Of a stretch of 64,000 nt of DNA, positions 1 to 8,083 are shown piece after piece (positions within the stretch are counted from its first letter, which is position 1; each line of letters begins with the position of its first letter). The notes below the pieces were generated by a model that did not search any database, had not been told where the DNA came from, and saw only the letters and a program-made list of their open reading frames with translations. The stretch spans positions 620,001 through 684,000 of the forward strand of contig NZ_POSP01000001.1 of NCBI RefSeq assembly GCF_002885975.1, in the 5' to 3' direction. The stretch comes from Paucibacter aquatile (GTDB lineage: Bacteria; Pseudomonadota; Gammaproteobacteria; Burkholderiales; Burkholderiaceae_C). The position numbers were made by a program, and so were the translations under genes.

Positions 1-717
1 CTCGGCCACGCTGCCGCCGACGCGGCTGTAGTGGGTCAGGAACATCTGCGTGGGCTGCAGAGCCAGCAGGCGATCCATCGAGGCTCTCAGTGCCTCGGGC
101 TCGAACTGCACCGGCGTGCTGGTCGGCAAGGCCCAAGCACCTTGCGGGGTGTCGAACTCGCGGTAGCTCAGGCCGAAGGTGTCGCCGGTGAAGCAGCCGC
201 GGCTGTGCGCGTCCCAGATGCAGTGGTGGTGGCGCGCATGGCCGGGGGTGTCCAGCAAGAGCAGGGGGCGGCCGGCCAGGTGCAGAGTCTCGCCATCGCT
301 GCTGGCCTGGGACCTCTCGGCCGGCACCGGCACGAGGCGGCCGTAGGAGCGCTGCATCTCGGCCTCGCCGTAGACCGCCTTGGCGCCCATGTAGAGCGCG
401 GTCGGGTCGATCAGATGGCGCAGGCCGCGCGGGTGCACGACCAGGCGCGCCTGGGGCAGGGACTGCATCAGCTGGCCCACGCCGCCGGCATGGTCCAAAT
501 GCACATGAGTGGGGATCACCCAGTCCACCGCTTCCGGGCTCAGGCCCAGATCGCCCAGTGCCGCCAACAGGCGCGGCACCGCGTGGTTGGTGCCGGTGTC
601 GATGAAGGCGGCGCGGCCGGCCTCCACCATCAGGTAGGCGGCGTCGAACTGCGGGCGCTGGAAACCGGTGTCGATGGCATAGATGCCATGGCCGAGGGGC
701 TGGACAAAATCGTGCAT
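1..717 (-). CDS. MBL-fold metallo-hydrolase, 3' end cut by window edge
   Basis: Metallo-beta-lactamase-fold hydrolase read on the minus strand from an ATG at 717; the frame is still open at base 1, so the C-terminus is missing. The zinc-binding signature THVHLDHAGG (HxHxDH) is visible about 80 residues in. A later TPGHARHHH segment and a TGDTFG segment supply further expected metal ligands. This pattern fits the glyoxalase II-like/lactonase-like branch, and the substrate cannot be told. No signal peptide is seen, so it is probably cytoplasmic. It is divergent from def, with 64 bp between the two start codons that must hold both promoters. Confidence 0.85.
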   Translation of the reverse strand, partial: MHDFVQPLGHGIYAIDTGFQRPQFDAAYLMVEAGRAAFIDTGTNHAVPRLLAALGDLGLSPEAVDWVIPTHVHLDHAGGVGQLMQSLPQARLVVHPRGLRHLIDPTALYMGAKAVYGEAEMQRSYGRLVPVPAERSQASSDGETLHLAGRPLLLLDTPGHARHHHCIWDAHSRGCFTGDTFGLSYREFDTPQGAWALPTSTPVQFEPEALRASMDRLLALQPTQMFLTHYSRVGGSVAE

Positions 718-781
718 GGCGGGTGTGTCTCCGGGCTCACTTCTAGAATCCGCCCACCTTAACTGATGTCGCGACGTTGCC

Positions 782-1318
782 ATGGCCGTGCATGAAATCC
801 TGAAGATGGGCGATTCGCGCCTGTTGCGCGTGGCCCAGCCGGTCACGAACTTCGGCACGCCCGAGCTGCGCAGCCTGATCGCCGACATGTTCGAGACCAT
901 GAAGGCCGCCAACGGCGCCGGCCTGGCCGCGCCGCAGATCGGTGTCGACCTGCGCCTGGTCATCTTTGGCTACCAGAGCAATGTGCGCTATCCGGACGCG
1001 CCGCCTGTGCCGCCGACCGTGCTGATCAACCCCGAGATCGAGCTGCTCGGCTCGGCCGATGAAGAGGGCTGGGAAGGCTGCCTCTCGGTGCCGGGCCTGC
1101 GCGGCGTGGTGCCGCGTCATGCGCGCCTGCGCTACCGCGGCTTTGACGCCGAAGGCCAGGCCTTCGAGCGCGAGGCCGAAGGCTTCCATGCCCGCGTGGT
1201 CCAGCATGAGTGCGACCACCTCGACGGCGTCCTCTATCCCATGCGGGTCAAGGATTTCAGCCGCTTTGGCTTCACCTCGGTGCTGTTCCCGGAGCTGGAC
1301 CCGGCGGCAGACGACTGA
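782..1318 (+). CDS. def: Peptide deformylase
   Basis: Removes the N-formyl group from nascent proteins; cytoplasmic metalloenzyme. All three family motifs are present: motif 1 GAGLAAPQIG (the classic GxGLAAxQ), motif 2 EGCLS with the metal-binding Cys, and motif 3 HECDHLDG with the HExxH-type ligands (HECDH). At 178 residues it has normal family length. It stands alone rather than in the common def-fmt pair. It is divergent from the MBL hydrolase and followed by an unrelated exported protein on the same strand. The ATG at 782 gives the typical start just before the VHEILKMGD segment. Confidence 0.95.
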   Translation: MAVHEILKMGDSRLLRVAQPVTNFGTPELRSLIADMFETMKAANGAGLAAPQIGVDLRLVIFGYQSNVRYPDAPPVPPTVLINPEIELLGSADEEGWEGCLSVPGLRGVVPRHARLRYRGFDAEGQAFEREAEGFHARVVQHECDHLDGVLYPMRVKDFSRFGFTSVLFPELDPAADD

Positions 1319-1433
1319 GACGCTCCTTTCGGGCGCGTGGCCTGCACCTCGCACTTTGCTGTGGTGATTGTTTGTAAAGACGGTCCTCCGCGGCAGCAGA
1401 CTGCGCGTTGAGCTGGGGTCACAGGAGCTTGTC

Positions 1434-3509
1434 ATGAAAGTTGCCGCCCGAAATTTGTCTGCCACTGCTGCGCTGGCCTGGGCCTGGCGCAGCTGGCTGT
1501 GCTTGGCCTGCTTGGTGCTGGGCCTCAGCGCTTGGCAGCCGGCCCACGCCCAAGCCGCGCCAGGCGGTGACCCGCCGACGCGTGCCGGCCGGGTCTCCGA
1601 AGTCATTGGAGAGGCCTGGCTGTTCGACGCCGAGAACAAGGAATGGACGCGCATGACGCGCAACCAGACCATCTCCGAGGGCGACCGCCTGCGCACCGAC
1701 GATCGCTCGCGCGTCAGCCTGCGGGTTGGCTCCAGTAGCTTCTGGCTCGATGAGCGCAGCGACCTGGAGATCAGCCAGCTCGACGAGGGCCGCGTGCTGC
1801 TGATGTTGGCCAAGGGTGATCTGGGGCTGCGCCTGCGTTCGCAGGAAGCGGTCAGCGAATACAAGGTGATGACCCGCGAGGGCCTGTTCTTCGCCGAGCG
1901 TGAGGGCTTGTACCGCGTCGAGCAGATGGACCGCGGCAGCCGTGGTTTTGCCTTGCAGGGCCGTTTGCGCTTTGAATCGAGCAAGGGCGAGGGCACGCTG
2001 CCGGTCTGGCTGCAGGACGGCGAGCAGGCCGAATTCTGGTGGGCCGGCGGCCCGCGCACCGAGCGTCAGCGTCTGCAGGGTGATGGCTTCATTGATTGGC
2101 TCAGCGCGCAAAGCCGGGCCGAGGGTGACAGCGTCAACCTGGGTCTGAGCCAGCGCTATGTCTCGCCCGAGATGACCGGCGCCGAAGACCTGGACCGCCA
2201 TGGCCGCTGGGAACAGTCGCCTGAGTACGGTGCCGTCTGGTTCCCTTCCGTGGTCGTGGCCGACTGGGCGCCGTACCGCTACGGCCGCTGGGCCTGGACC
2301 CGTCACTGGGGCTGGAGCTGGGTGGACGATGCGCCCTGGGGCTTCGCACCTTTCCACTACGGCCGCTGGGTCAGCTGGAATGGCCGCTGGTGCTGGTCGC
2401 CGGGTCGCTATGTGGCGCGACCGGTCTATGCCCCGGCTTTGGTGGCATGGGTGGGTGGCCCGGCCGTGTCGGTGGGCATCAGCATCGGCGGCGTGCGCCC
2501 GCCGCGCCCGCATTACGGTTGGTACCCTCTGGCCCCGCGTGAGGTCTATGTGCCCGGCTTCCGCCACAGCCCCGGTTATGTGGCGCGGCTGAACAACCAT
2601 TTCGACCGCGACCCGGTCACGGTGAACAAGCCGCGCAGCAACCGCGAGATCGGCGGCGCCATCAGCTATCTGCCCGGCTTAGGCGGCCCGGTGCGGGCCA
2701 TGCCGGTGGCCGAGGCCGGCCCGGTGCGCAGCTTGCCGGCACCGCCCGCCCGCCAGGACCTGGCCGCCGTGCTGCCGCAGCGCCCGAACCCGGCACCGGG
2801 CCTGGACTCGGCCCAAGGCCGCAACCCGGCCGAGGTGCCCTGGCGCAACGACAACCTCGGCCAGCGCCGCCGCGAGATCCAGCGCGAGGCAGGGGCTGAT
2901 CTGCCGGCCCGTGAGCCACGTGAGCCCCGTGAAGCAAGGGAAGGGCGTTTCAACGGCCCGCAGCGCAACGAGATGGGCAGCAGCCTGCCCAGCCGCGAGC
3001 CGGTGCCTGGTCAGAACGGCCCGGTGCAAGCCAACCCTTCGCCCTCGGCCGCGCCCGAGCTGCCCTGGCGCGGTGGTGCGGCGCGTGTGGAACGTGTGGA
3101 GCGTGAACGCGAGCGTGAACGAGCCAACCCCTCGCTTCCTCAGGTTCAGCCCGCTCAGTCGCCGGCCGCGCCCATGCCGCAGGCGCAGGTGCAGGGGCAA
3201 AGCGAGCCCGCGCCGCGGCCCTGGGCCGATCGCATCGGTGAGCGCGGGGACCGTGGCGATCGCGGTGAGCGTGCCGGCCCGCCAAGGCCCGAGCGCATGC
3301 CCGAGCGCCAGATCGAGCGCCCCCCGGAGCGCCCGATGGAACGCCAGATCGAGCGTCCCCGCTCGGCCGAGCCTGCGGCTTTGCCGCAGCGGGCGCCGCA
3401 GGCCGCCCCGCCGCAGCCGGCGCCGCGCAGCGAGCCGCAAGGTCCGCAGCGTGGCCATCAGGACGGGCCGCCGCGTCGCAACGGCGATCGCCGCGATATG
3501 GAGCGCTGA
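1434..3509 (+). CDS. FecR-domain / DUF6600-like exported protein with Pro-Arg-Glu-rich tail
   Basis: About 691 residues from the ATG at 1434, which has an AGGAG ribosome site 7-8 bases upstream; the frame opens earlier but lacks such a site. Residues 1-40 form a signal peptide ending near AHAQA. Residues about 45-200 resemble a FecR-type beta-domain (GDRLRTDDRSRVSLRVG). Residues about 270-330 hold the Trp/Gly/Tyr-rich repeats typical of DUF6600 proteins (YGRWAW, WGWSWVDDAPWGFAPFHYGRW). The last 250 residues are low-complexity and rich in Pro, Arg and Glu, with PER/IERP repeats, and are probably disordered. The function is unknown; a periplasmic or outer-membrane location is inferred. A terminator follows directly. 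Confidence 0.8.
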   Translation: MKVAARNLSATAALAWAWRSWLCLACLVLGLSAWQPAHAQAAPGGDPPTRAGRVSEVIGEAWLFDAENKEWTRMTRNQTISEGDRLRTDDRSRVSLRVGSSSFWLDERSDLEISQLDEGRVLLMLAKGDLGLRLRSQEAVSEYKVMTREGLFFAEREGLYRVEQMDRGSRGFALQGRLRFESSKGEGTLPVWLQDGEQAEFWWAGGPRTERQRLQGDGFIDWLSAQSRAEGDSVNLGLSQRYVSPEMTGAEDLDRHGRWEQSPEYGAVWFPSVVVADWAPYRYGRWAWTRHWGWSWVDDAPWGFAPFHYGRWVSWNGRWCWSPGRYVARPVYAPALVAWVGGPAVSVGISIGGVRPPRPHYGWYPLAPREVYVPGFRHSPGYVARLNNHFDRDPVTVNKPRSNREIGGAISYLPGLGGPVRAMPVAEAGPVRSLPAPPARQDLAAVLPQRPNPAPGLDSAQGRNPAEVPWRNDNLGQRRREIQREAGADLPAREPREPREAREGRFNGPQRNEMGSSLPSREPVPGQNGPVQANPSPSAAPELPWRGGAARVERVERERERERANPSLPQVQPAQSPAAPMPQAQVQGQSEPAPRPWADRIGERGDRGDRGERAGPPRPERMPERQIERPPERPMERQIERPRSAEPAALPQRAPQAAPPQPAPRSEPQGPQRGHQDGPPRRNGDRRDMER

Positions 3510-3537
3510 GCGCCGCCGCCCTCCGCCGTCTCAGACC

Positions 3538-3577
3538 AAGCGCTGCCGCCCTCCCGGGCGCAGCGCTTTTCTTTTTT
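3538..3577 (+). terminator. Intrinsic terminator after the FecR/DUF6600 gene
   Basis: AAGCGCTGC (3538-3546) pairs with GCAGCGCTT (3560-3568). After a one-base bulge, GCCC (3548-3551) extends the stem with GGGC (3556-3559). A T-rich run (ttttctttttt) follows. It ends the 1434-3509 transcript before the convergent tesA. Confidence 0.8.
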
Positions 3578-3592
3578 CGTTTCAGCGGGCGC

Positions 3593-4327
3593 TCAGAGCA
3601 GGGGCAGCAACACCGGCCAGACCTGGTCCAGCATCAGCGGATGGGCCTTGGCCAGGGGGTGGATGCGGTCGGGCTGGAACCAGGCCTCGGCATCGGGCTT
3701 TTCGGCGAAGCCGGCCAGCAGGAAAGGCGTCAAGGCGATTTTCTCGGCCTTGGCCACCTCGGGGAACAGGCTCGCAAATTCGCGCGCATAGCTGGCGCCG
3801 TAATTGGGCGGCACCTGCATGCCCACCAGCTGCACCTTGGCGCCGGCGGCCTTGCCGGCGCGCACCATGGCCAGCAGGTTCTCGCGGCTGCTGGCCAGGG
3901 GCAGGCCGCGCAGGGCGTCGTTGCCGCCCAGCTCGATGATCAGCACGGCCGGCTTGTGCAGCTTGAGCAAGGGCTCGAGGCGCGCGCGGCCGCCGGCCGT
4001 GGTTTCGCCGCTGATGCTGGCATTGACGACCTGGTAGCGCCGGCCTTGCGGCAGCTTGTGGCCGGCCAGCTTTTGCTCCAGCAGGGCCACCCAGCCCTGA
4101 CCGCGGGCCAGGCCGTACTCGGCCGAGAGGCTGTCGCCCAGCACCAGCAGCTTGCGCTCGGAAGCCGCCGGAGCTGTGGCTTGGGCCTGGGCGATCGCCG
4201 ACCCTGCGAAAACCAGGCCAAGGATGCAGGCGCTACAGTGCAGGGCTTGCTTCAGCACGCTGCGCCGTGCGGGGGCCGCGGGCGTCTTCGTCCAGTCCTT
4301 TGTCATTCCTTGGGGTTCTTCCGTCAT
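3593..4327 (-). CDS. tesA: SGNH arylesterase / acyl-CoA thioesterase I-like (TesA)
   Basis: Exported SGNH-family lipase/thioesterase. Block I GDSLS (nucleophile Ser), block III GGND and block V DRIHP (Asp-His) are present, together with the TesA-like PPNYG segment. The N-terminus has a basic ARRSVLKQAL stretch, then a hydrophobic core ending near AIAQAQA, which is a signal peptide, so it should act in the periplasm. The start is uncertain: the ATG at 4327 shares bases with the divergent ABC gene's ATG at 4326, and an in-frame ATG at 4306 would remove 7 residues. The divergent tesA/ybbA arrangement is the one known from E. coli. Confidence 0.88.
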   Translation of the reverse strand: MTEEPQGMTKDWTKTPAAPARRSVLKQALHCSACILGLVFAGSAIAQAQATAPAASERKLLVLGDSLSAEYGLARGQGWVALLEQKLAGHKLPQGRRYQVVNASISGETTAGGRARLEPLLKLHKPAVLIIELGGNDALRGLPLASSRENLLAMVRAGKAAGAKVQLVGMQVPPNYGASYAREFASLFPEVAKAEKIALTPFLLAGFAEKPDAEAWFQPDRIHPLAKAHPLMLDQVWPVLLPLL

Positions 4328-5039
4328 GTCCGAAATTCTTGTGGAAGTCGATCACATCAACAAACGGGTGCGTGATGCGACCGGTGAGCTGGGCATTCTG
4401 CATGACATCAGCTTTTCGCTCCGGGCGAGGGAATCGGTGGCCATCGTCGGTGCCTCGGGCTCAGGCAAGAGCACCTTGCTGGCCATCCTGGCCGGCCTGG
4501 ACACGCCCAGCAGCGGCACGGTGCGCTTGCGTGGCCAGGATCTGTTTGTGCTGGATGAAGACCAGCGCGCCGCGGTGCGCGGCGCCGAGCTCGGCTTTGT
4601 GTTCCAGAGCTTCCAGCTCCTGCCGAACCTGACGGCGCTGGAGAACGTGATGCTGCCGCTGGAGCTGCGGGGCGATCCGCAGGCGCGCAGTCTGGCCACG
4701 CAGATGCTGGGTCGGGTGGGGCTGTCCGAGCGATTGGGACATTACCCGCGCGTGCTCTCGGGGGGAGAGCAGCAGCGCGTGGCGCTGGCGCGCGCCTTTG
4801 TGCAGCGGCCCGCCCTGCTGCTGGCCGACGAGCCCACCGGCAGCCTCGATTTCGCGACCGGTGCGGCGGTGATGGAGCTGATGTTCGAGCTGAACCGGGA
4901 AGCCGGCACCACCCTGGTGCTCGTCACCCACGATCTGGCGATTGCGCAGCGCTGCCAGCGGCAGTTGCGCATCGAAGCCGGCCGCTTGCTCGAGCAGACC
5001 GGTCAGCATGCGGCAGAACCTGCAGCAGCAGCCGTTTAG
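4326..5039 (+). CDS. ybbA: ABC transporter ATP-binding protein, YbbA/LolD type
   Basis: ATPase subunit of about 237 residues. Walker A is GASGSGKST, the Q-loop lies in FVFQSFQLLPNLTALENV, the signature is LSGGEQQRVALARA, Walker B is LLLADEPTG, and the H-loop is in LVTHDL. The LolD/MacB/YbbA subfamily is indicated by the SFQLLPNLTALENVMLPLEL segment. In E. coli ybbA is followed by the large permease gene ybbP; here the next gene is a convergent DUF2062 protein overlapping by 4 bp, so the permease partner is absent locally. The start at 4326 is chosen because the protein begins a few residues before the first beta-strand. Confidence 0.9.
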   Translation: MSEILVEVDHINKRVRDATGELGILHDISFSLRARESVAIVGASGSGKSTLLAILAGLDTPSSGTVRLRGQDLFVLDEDQRAAVRGAELGFVFQSFQLLPNLTALENVMLPLELRGDPQARSLATQMLGRVGLSERLGHYPRVLSGGEQQRVALARAFVQRPALLLADEPTGSLDFATGAAVMELMFELNREAGTTLVLVTHDLAIAQRCQRQLRIEAGRLLEQTGQHAAEPAAAAV

Positions 5040-5599
5040 CGGCGGTTGCGCGCACGCTGGCGCAGCCGCCGCCAGCGTTCGCCGCGGATCACGGCCCACC
5101 AGCCGATGTACACGATGAAATAGGCCGCAGCTCCGAGCGTGAGTCCGGCCAGGGGCAGGCCGATCAGCAGCGGCTCTCCCAGGGCCTGCACCCAGGCCCA
5201 AGCCGAGGGCAGCCAGCTGGAAGGCTCGCTCCAGGTGATGGCCAGCATCTCCGGCGTGGCGATCGGCCCGTTGTGCCCCGAGGCCAGGCGGCCCAGCGCG
5301 ATGGCCAGGCTCCAGATCGGCACCAAGGTGAAGGGATTGGTCAGCCAGGTGGCCGCAATGGCTGCGGCCACATTGGCGCGGCAGATGATGGCCAGCACAG
5401 CCGCGAGCACCATCTGGGTTGGCAAGGGGATGACGCCGATGGCCAGGCCCACGGCCACGCCGAGGGCCACGCGGCGCCGGTGTGCGACCCACAGCCAGGG
5501 ACGTGGTGCTAGGTAGTGGCCCAGCCAGCGCAGACCCGGCGTATCGGCCAGGGTGTCCGGGTGGGGCAGGATGCGGCGGGCGAGGCGGGAGGCAGGCAA
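5036..5599 (-). CDS. DUF2062 domain membrane protein
   Basis: 187-residue protein with the DUF2062 pattern: an amphipathic N-terminal region followed by VALGVAVGLAIGVIPLPTQ, AAIAATWLTNPFTLVPIW and a C-terminal hydrophobic hairpin near ITLGAAAYFIVYIGWW. At least three membrane segments are likely. The frame begins at a TTG (5599) preceded by a GAGG about 7 bases upstream. The 3' end overlaps the convergent ybbA by 4 bp. Its molecular function is not known. Confidence 0.82.
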   Translation of the reverse strand: MPASRLARRILPHPDTLADTPGLRWLGHYLAPRPWLWVAHRRRVALGVAVGLAIGVIPLPTQMVLAAVLAIICRANVAAAIAATWLTNPFTLVPIWSLAIALGRLASGHNGPIATPEMLAITWSEPSSWLPSAWAWVQALGEPLLIGLPLAGLTLGAAAYFIVYIGWWAVIRGERWRRLRQRARNRR

Positions 5600-5647
5600 G
5601 CGAGAACCTCGGCGGGCGGGCAGGGTGGGTGGCGTGTTTCGCTCATG

Positions 5648-5683
5648 AAAAACCCGCGGACGCCGAAGGGCGTTGCGCGGGTT
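5648..5683 (-). terminator. Intrinsic terminator of the parvulin gene
   Basis: On the minus strand, AACCCGCG (83-76 of the 5600 block) pairs with CGCGGGTT (58-51). An inner ACGCC/GGCGT helix stacks on it, and TTTTTC follows. It lies about 110 bp beyond the end of the peptidylprolyl isomerase gene. Confidence 0.75.
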
Positions 5684-5790
5684 CTGATCCTGCAGGTCTT
5701 GGTGCGGACCTCAGGCGCTGCGGGCCGAGAAGCCGCCGCCCAAACTCAGGGTTTGAGCGCGCGGCCGCGGGCGCGCAGCGCAATGGCACA

Positions 5791-6594
5791 TCAGTTGGCG
5801 AACTTGTAGTCGGTCTTGGCCTTGCTCTTCAGCTCTTGCTGGAAGGCGCCGACCTTCTGCTGTTGCAGGCGTTGCAGGATCTGAGCCTTGACGTCGTCGA
5901 AGGCCGGGAACTGGGCTTCGCGGGTGTCTTCGACCTTGATGATGTGGAAACCGTACTGGGTCTTGACCGGCGCGTCGGTCATTTCGCCCTTCTTCAGCTT
6001 GGTGATGGCTTCGGCGAACTCAGGGACATAGCTGCTGGGCTTGGCGAAGTCCAGGTCGCCACCATTGGCGGCCGAGCCGGTGTCCTTGGAGTTCTTGCTG
6101 GCCAGTTCTTCGAACTTGGCGCCGCCCTTGATCTGGGCGATCAGGGCCTTGGCGTCGTCTTCCTTCTCGACCAGGATGTGGCGGGCGCGCACTTCTTCGC
6201 CGCTGTTCTGGGCCTTGAATTTCTCGTACTCGGCCTTGGCGTCGGCTTCGGTGACGGGGTTCTTCTTGGCGTAGTCGGCGAACAGTTCGCGGATCAGGAT
6301 GCTCTGACGGGCCAGTTCCATCTGGGCCTTGTAGTCGGCGCTGGCCGGGATGCCGCGCTTCTCGGCTTCCTGCATGAAGATCTCGCGCAGCACGACTTCA
6401 TCCTTGACCTGGGTTTCCAGCTCCGGCGTGCGGGGCTGTTGGCCGCTCTTGGTGACTTGGCCGATCAGCTGCTCGGCGCGTGCCTTGGGCACGGCTTTGC
6501 CGTTCACGATGGCGAGGTTCTGCGCGCTGGCCGACATGGGCAGGAGCGCAGCGGACAGGGCCGCGACGGAGGCGGCAAGCACAAACTTCTTCAT
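5791..6594 (-). CDS. Periplasmic parvulin-type peptidylprolyl isomerase (PpiC/SurA-like)
   Basis: 267 residues. A clear signal peptide (MKKFVLAASVAALSAALL, cleaved near SASAQ) sends it to the periplasm. Residues about 30-130 form a helical SurA-N-like region. Residues about 135-235 are a PpiC rotamase domain: ARHILVEKEDDAKALIAQIK, then GGDLDFAKPSSYVPEF and YGFHIIKVED. It is a chaperone/cis-trans prolyl isomerase for envelope proteins, similar to the single-domain PpiC/PrsA-like proteins common downstream of bolA in Burkholderiales. It lies behind the bolA terminator, so it needs its own promoter or read-through. Confidence 0.92.
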   Translation of the reverse strand: MKKFVLAASVAALSAALLPMSASAQNLAIVNGKAVPKARAEQLIGQVTKSGQQPRTPELETQVKDEVVLREIFMQEAEKRGIPASADYKAQMELARQSILIRELFADYAKKNPVTEADAKAEYEKFKAQNSGEEVRARHILVEKEDDAKALIAQIKGGAKFEELASKNSKDTGSAANGGDLDFAKPSSYVPEFAEAITKLKKGEMTDAPVKTQYGFHIIKVEDTREAQFPAFDDVKAQILQRLQQQKVGAFQQELKSKAKTDYKFAN

Positions 6595-6611
6595 GGGTAG
6601 GGCTTTAGGCT

Positions 6612-6634
6612 AAAAAAATGCGCCGTATCGGCGC
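6612..6634 (-). terminator. Intrinsic terminator downstream of bolA
   Basis: On the minus strand GCGCCG (6634-6629) pairs with CGGCGC (6625-6620) around a 3-base loop, followed by ATTTTTTTA. It closes the selO-msrB-yciB-bolA unit only about 18 bases before the parvulin start codon. Confidence 0.82.
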
Positions 6635-6653
6635 TGATCGATTGTGTGAAGAA

Positions 6654-6926
6654 TCAGTTTTCTTGGGGTGTGCTGGCGTCGATCGCCAGCGCATGGATGC
6701 CTTGCTGCATCAACTCACCCAACGAATGATATACGAGCCGATGGCGCGCCACGCGGCCCAGGCCGGCGAAGCGGCTGCTGCAGATGCGCACGGAGTAATG
6801 CCCACCTTCCCGGGCACCGGCGTGGCCGGCATGGAGGTGGCTGTCATCCTGCACCTCGAGCGATTCGGGGCTGAGGGCGGCTTGCAGCCGGGCATGGATT
6901 TCCTGGCTCAGGGCGGGGTGACTCAT
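6654..6926 (-). CDS. bolA: BolA family protein
   Basis: 90 residues. BolA proteins are small KH-like-fold partners of monothiol glutaredoxins in Fe-S and redox regulation. The family pattern is visible: LSPESLEVQDDSHLHAGH with the conserved His cluster, GGHYSVRICSSRFAG, and RLVYHSLGELMQQGIHALAI. The start codon at 6926 overlaps the stop of yciB by 4 bp (ATGA), which indicates translational coupling and fixes the start. It is the last gene of the selO-msrB-yciB-bolA unit. Confidence 0.93.
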   Translation of the reverse strand: MSHPALSQEIHARLQAALSPESLEVQDDSHLHAGHAGAREGGHYSVRICSSRFAGLGRVARHRLVYHSLGELMQQGIHALAIDASTPQEN

Positions 6927-7600
6927 GCCTGGGGTCCTTGGGCTTCCTGGGCCGTGGGCTTCTCGTCGGCCTTGTCTTCGGCCGGCGGCTCGGGCAGGTG
7001 GCGGCTCAGATAGACGCCCTGGGCGACGGTGAACACCAGGATCAATCCGGTGACGCCGAAGACCTTGAAGTCGGCCCAGGTCGAGGTCGTGAAGTTGTAG
7101 GCCACGTAGAGATTGGCAATACCGAGGGTGGCGAAAAACAGCACCCAGGCACGGTTCAGGTTCTGCCAGGCGAAGGCCGGCAGCTCCAGCTCGGCGCCCA
7201 GCATCTTCTGGATCAGGTTCTTCTTGAAGAACTGGGCCGAGCCCCAGAACACCAGGGCCATGCCCCAGTACAGGCCGGTGGGCTTCCACTTGATGAAGGT
7301 TTCGTTGTGGAACCAGATGGTCGCCCCGCCCAGCACCACGACCAGGGCCAGGCTGATCCAGAGCATCAGGTCGATCTTCTTGCCGCGCAGCTTGAGCAGC
7401 AGGGCCTGGGTCAGCGTGGCCACCATCACCACCAGGGTGGCCAGCAGCACGGCGGCCTCTTCGGTGCCGACCTTGCCGCCCGACACCATGAAACCGAAAT
7501 GCTCGGTGGCAAAGGCCGCGGCCCAGTCCTTGTGGGCCTCTGCGTATTTGAAGGTGGCAAAGAACAGGATCAGCGGCAGAAAGTCGAGCAGGAGCTTCAT
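6923..7600 (-). CDS. yciB: Inner-membrane septation protein A (YciB/IspZ family)
   Basis: About 225 residues with five or six membrane segments. The N-terminus KLLLDFLPLILFFATFKYAE is the family hallmark, followed by GTEEAAVLLATLVVMVATL and KWKPTGLYWGMALVFWGSAQ. YciB is an inner-membrane protein linked to cell-envelope synthesis and intracellular septation. The C-terminal tail is charged (EPPAEDKADEKPTAQE) and longer than in E. coli. The ATG at 7600 is preferred over an in-frame TTG at 7606. The stop overlaps the bolA start. Confidence 0.92.
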   Translation of the reverse strand: MKLLLDFLPLILFFATFKYAEAHKDWAAAFATEHFGFMVSGGKVGTEEAAVLLATLVVMVATLTQALLLKLRGKKIDLMLWISLALVVVLGGATIWFHNETFIKWKPTGLYWGMALVFWGSAQFFKKNLIQKMLGAELELPAFAWQNLNRAWVLFFATLGIANLYVAYNFTTSTWADFKVFGVTGLILVFTVAQGVYLSRHLPEPPAEDKADEKPTAQEAQGPQA

Positions 7601-7666
7601 GTGCAAGAGCGGCGGGGCGGTGGGCCTCGCGGGGAATTCGTCAACAAGCAGCCGCGAAGGGAGTCC

Positions 7667-8083
7667 TCAAGGCTTGGGCGCGAAGTCTATCGCGGCCGAG
7701 TTGATGCAAAAGCGTTCGCCCGTGGGTTCAGGGCCGTCCGGGAAGACATGGCCCAGGTGGGAGCCGCAGTTGTTGCAGCGCACTTCGATGCGCACCATGC
7801 CGTGGCTGTGGTCGACGATGCGCTCGATCAGCTCCGAGTTGACCGGCGCCCAGTAGCTGGGCCAGCCGCAGCCGGCATCGAACTTGGTCTCGGGCGCGAA
7901 CAGCGCTTCGCCACAGCCGACGCAGCGGTAGAGGCCGTTCTTCTCGAAATGGTCCCAGTACTTGCCGGTGAAGGCGCGTTCGGTGCCGGCCTGGCGGGCC
8001 ACCTGGTATTGCATCGGGTCGAGTTGGGCGCGCCATTCGGCCTCGCTCTTCTGCACCGGGTACTGTTTTTTTGGGTCGTTCAT
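7667..8083 (-). CDS. msrB: Peptide-methionine (R)-S-oxide reductase
   Basis: 138 residues. It reduces methionine-R-sulfoxide in proteins. The MsrB features are two zinc CxxC pairs (YRCVGCGEALF and VRCNNCGSHLGH), the GWPSYWAP segment, and the catalytic Cys in GERFCINSAAI. The start at 8083 is supported by a 4-bp ATGA overlap with the upstream selO stop; an upstream start at 8116 would run 36 bp into selO. Its place in one unit with selO points to a shared role in oxidative-stress repair. Confidence 0.95.
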   Translation of the reverse strand: MNDPKKQYPVQKSEAEWRAQLDPMQYQVARQAGTERAFTGKYWDHFEKNGLYRCVGCGEALFAPETKFDAGCGWPSYWAPVNSELIERIVDHSHGMVRIEVRCNNCGSHLGHVFPDGPEPTGERFCINSAAIDFAPKP

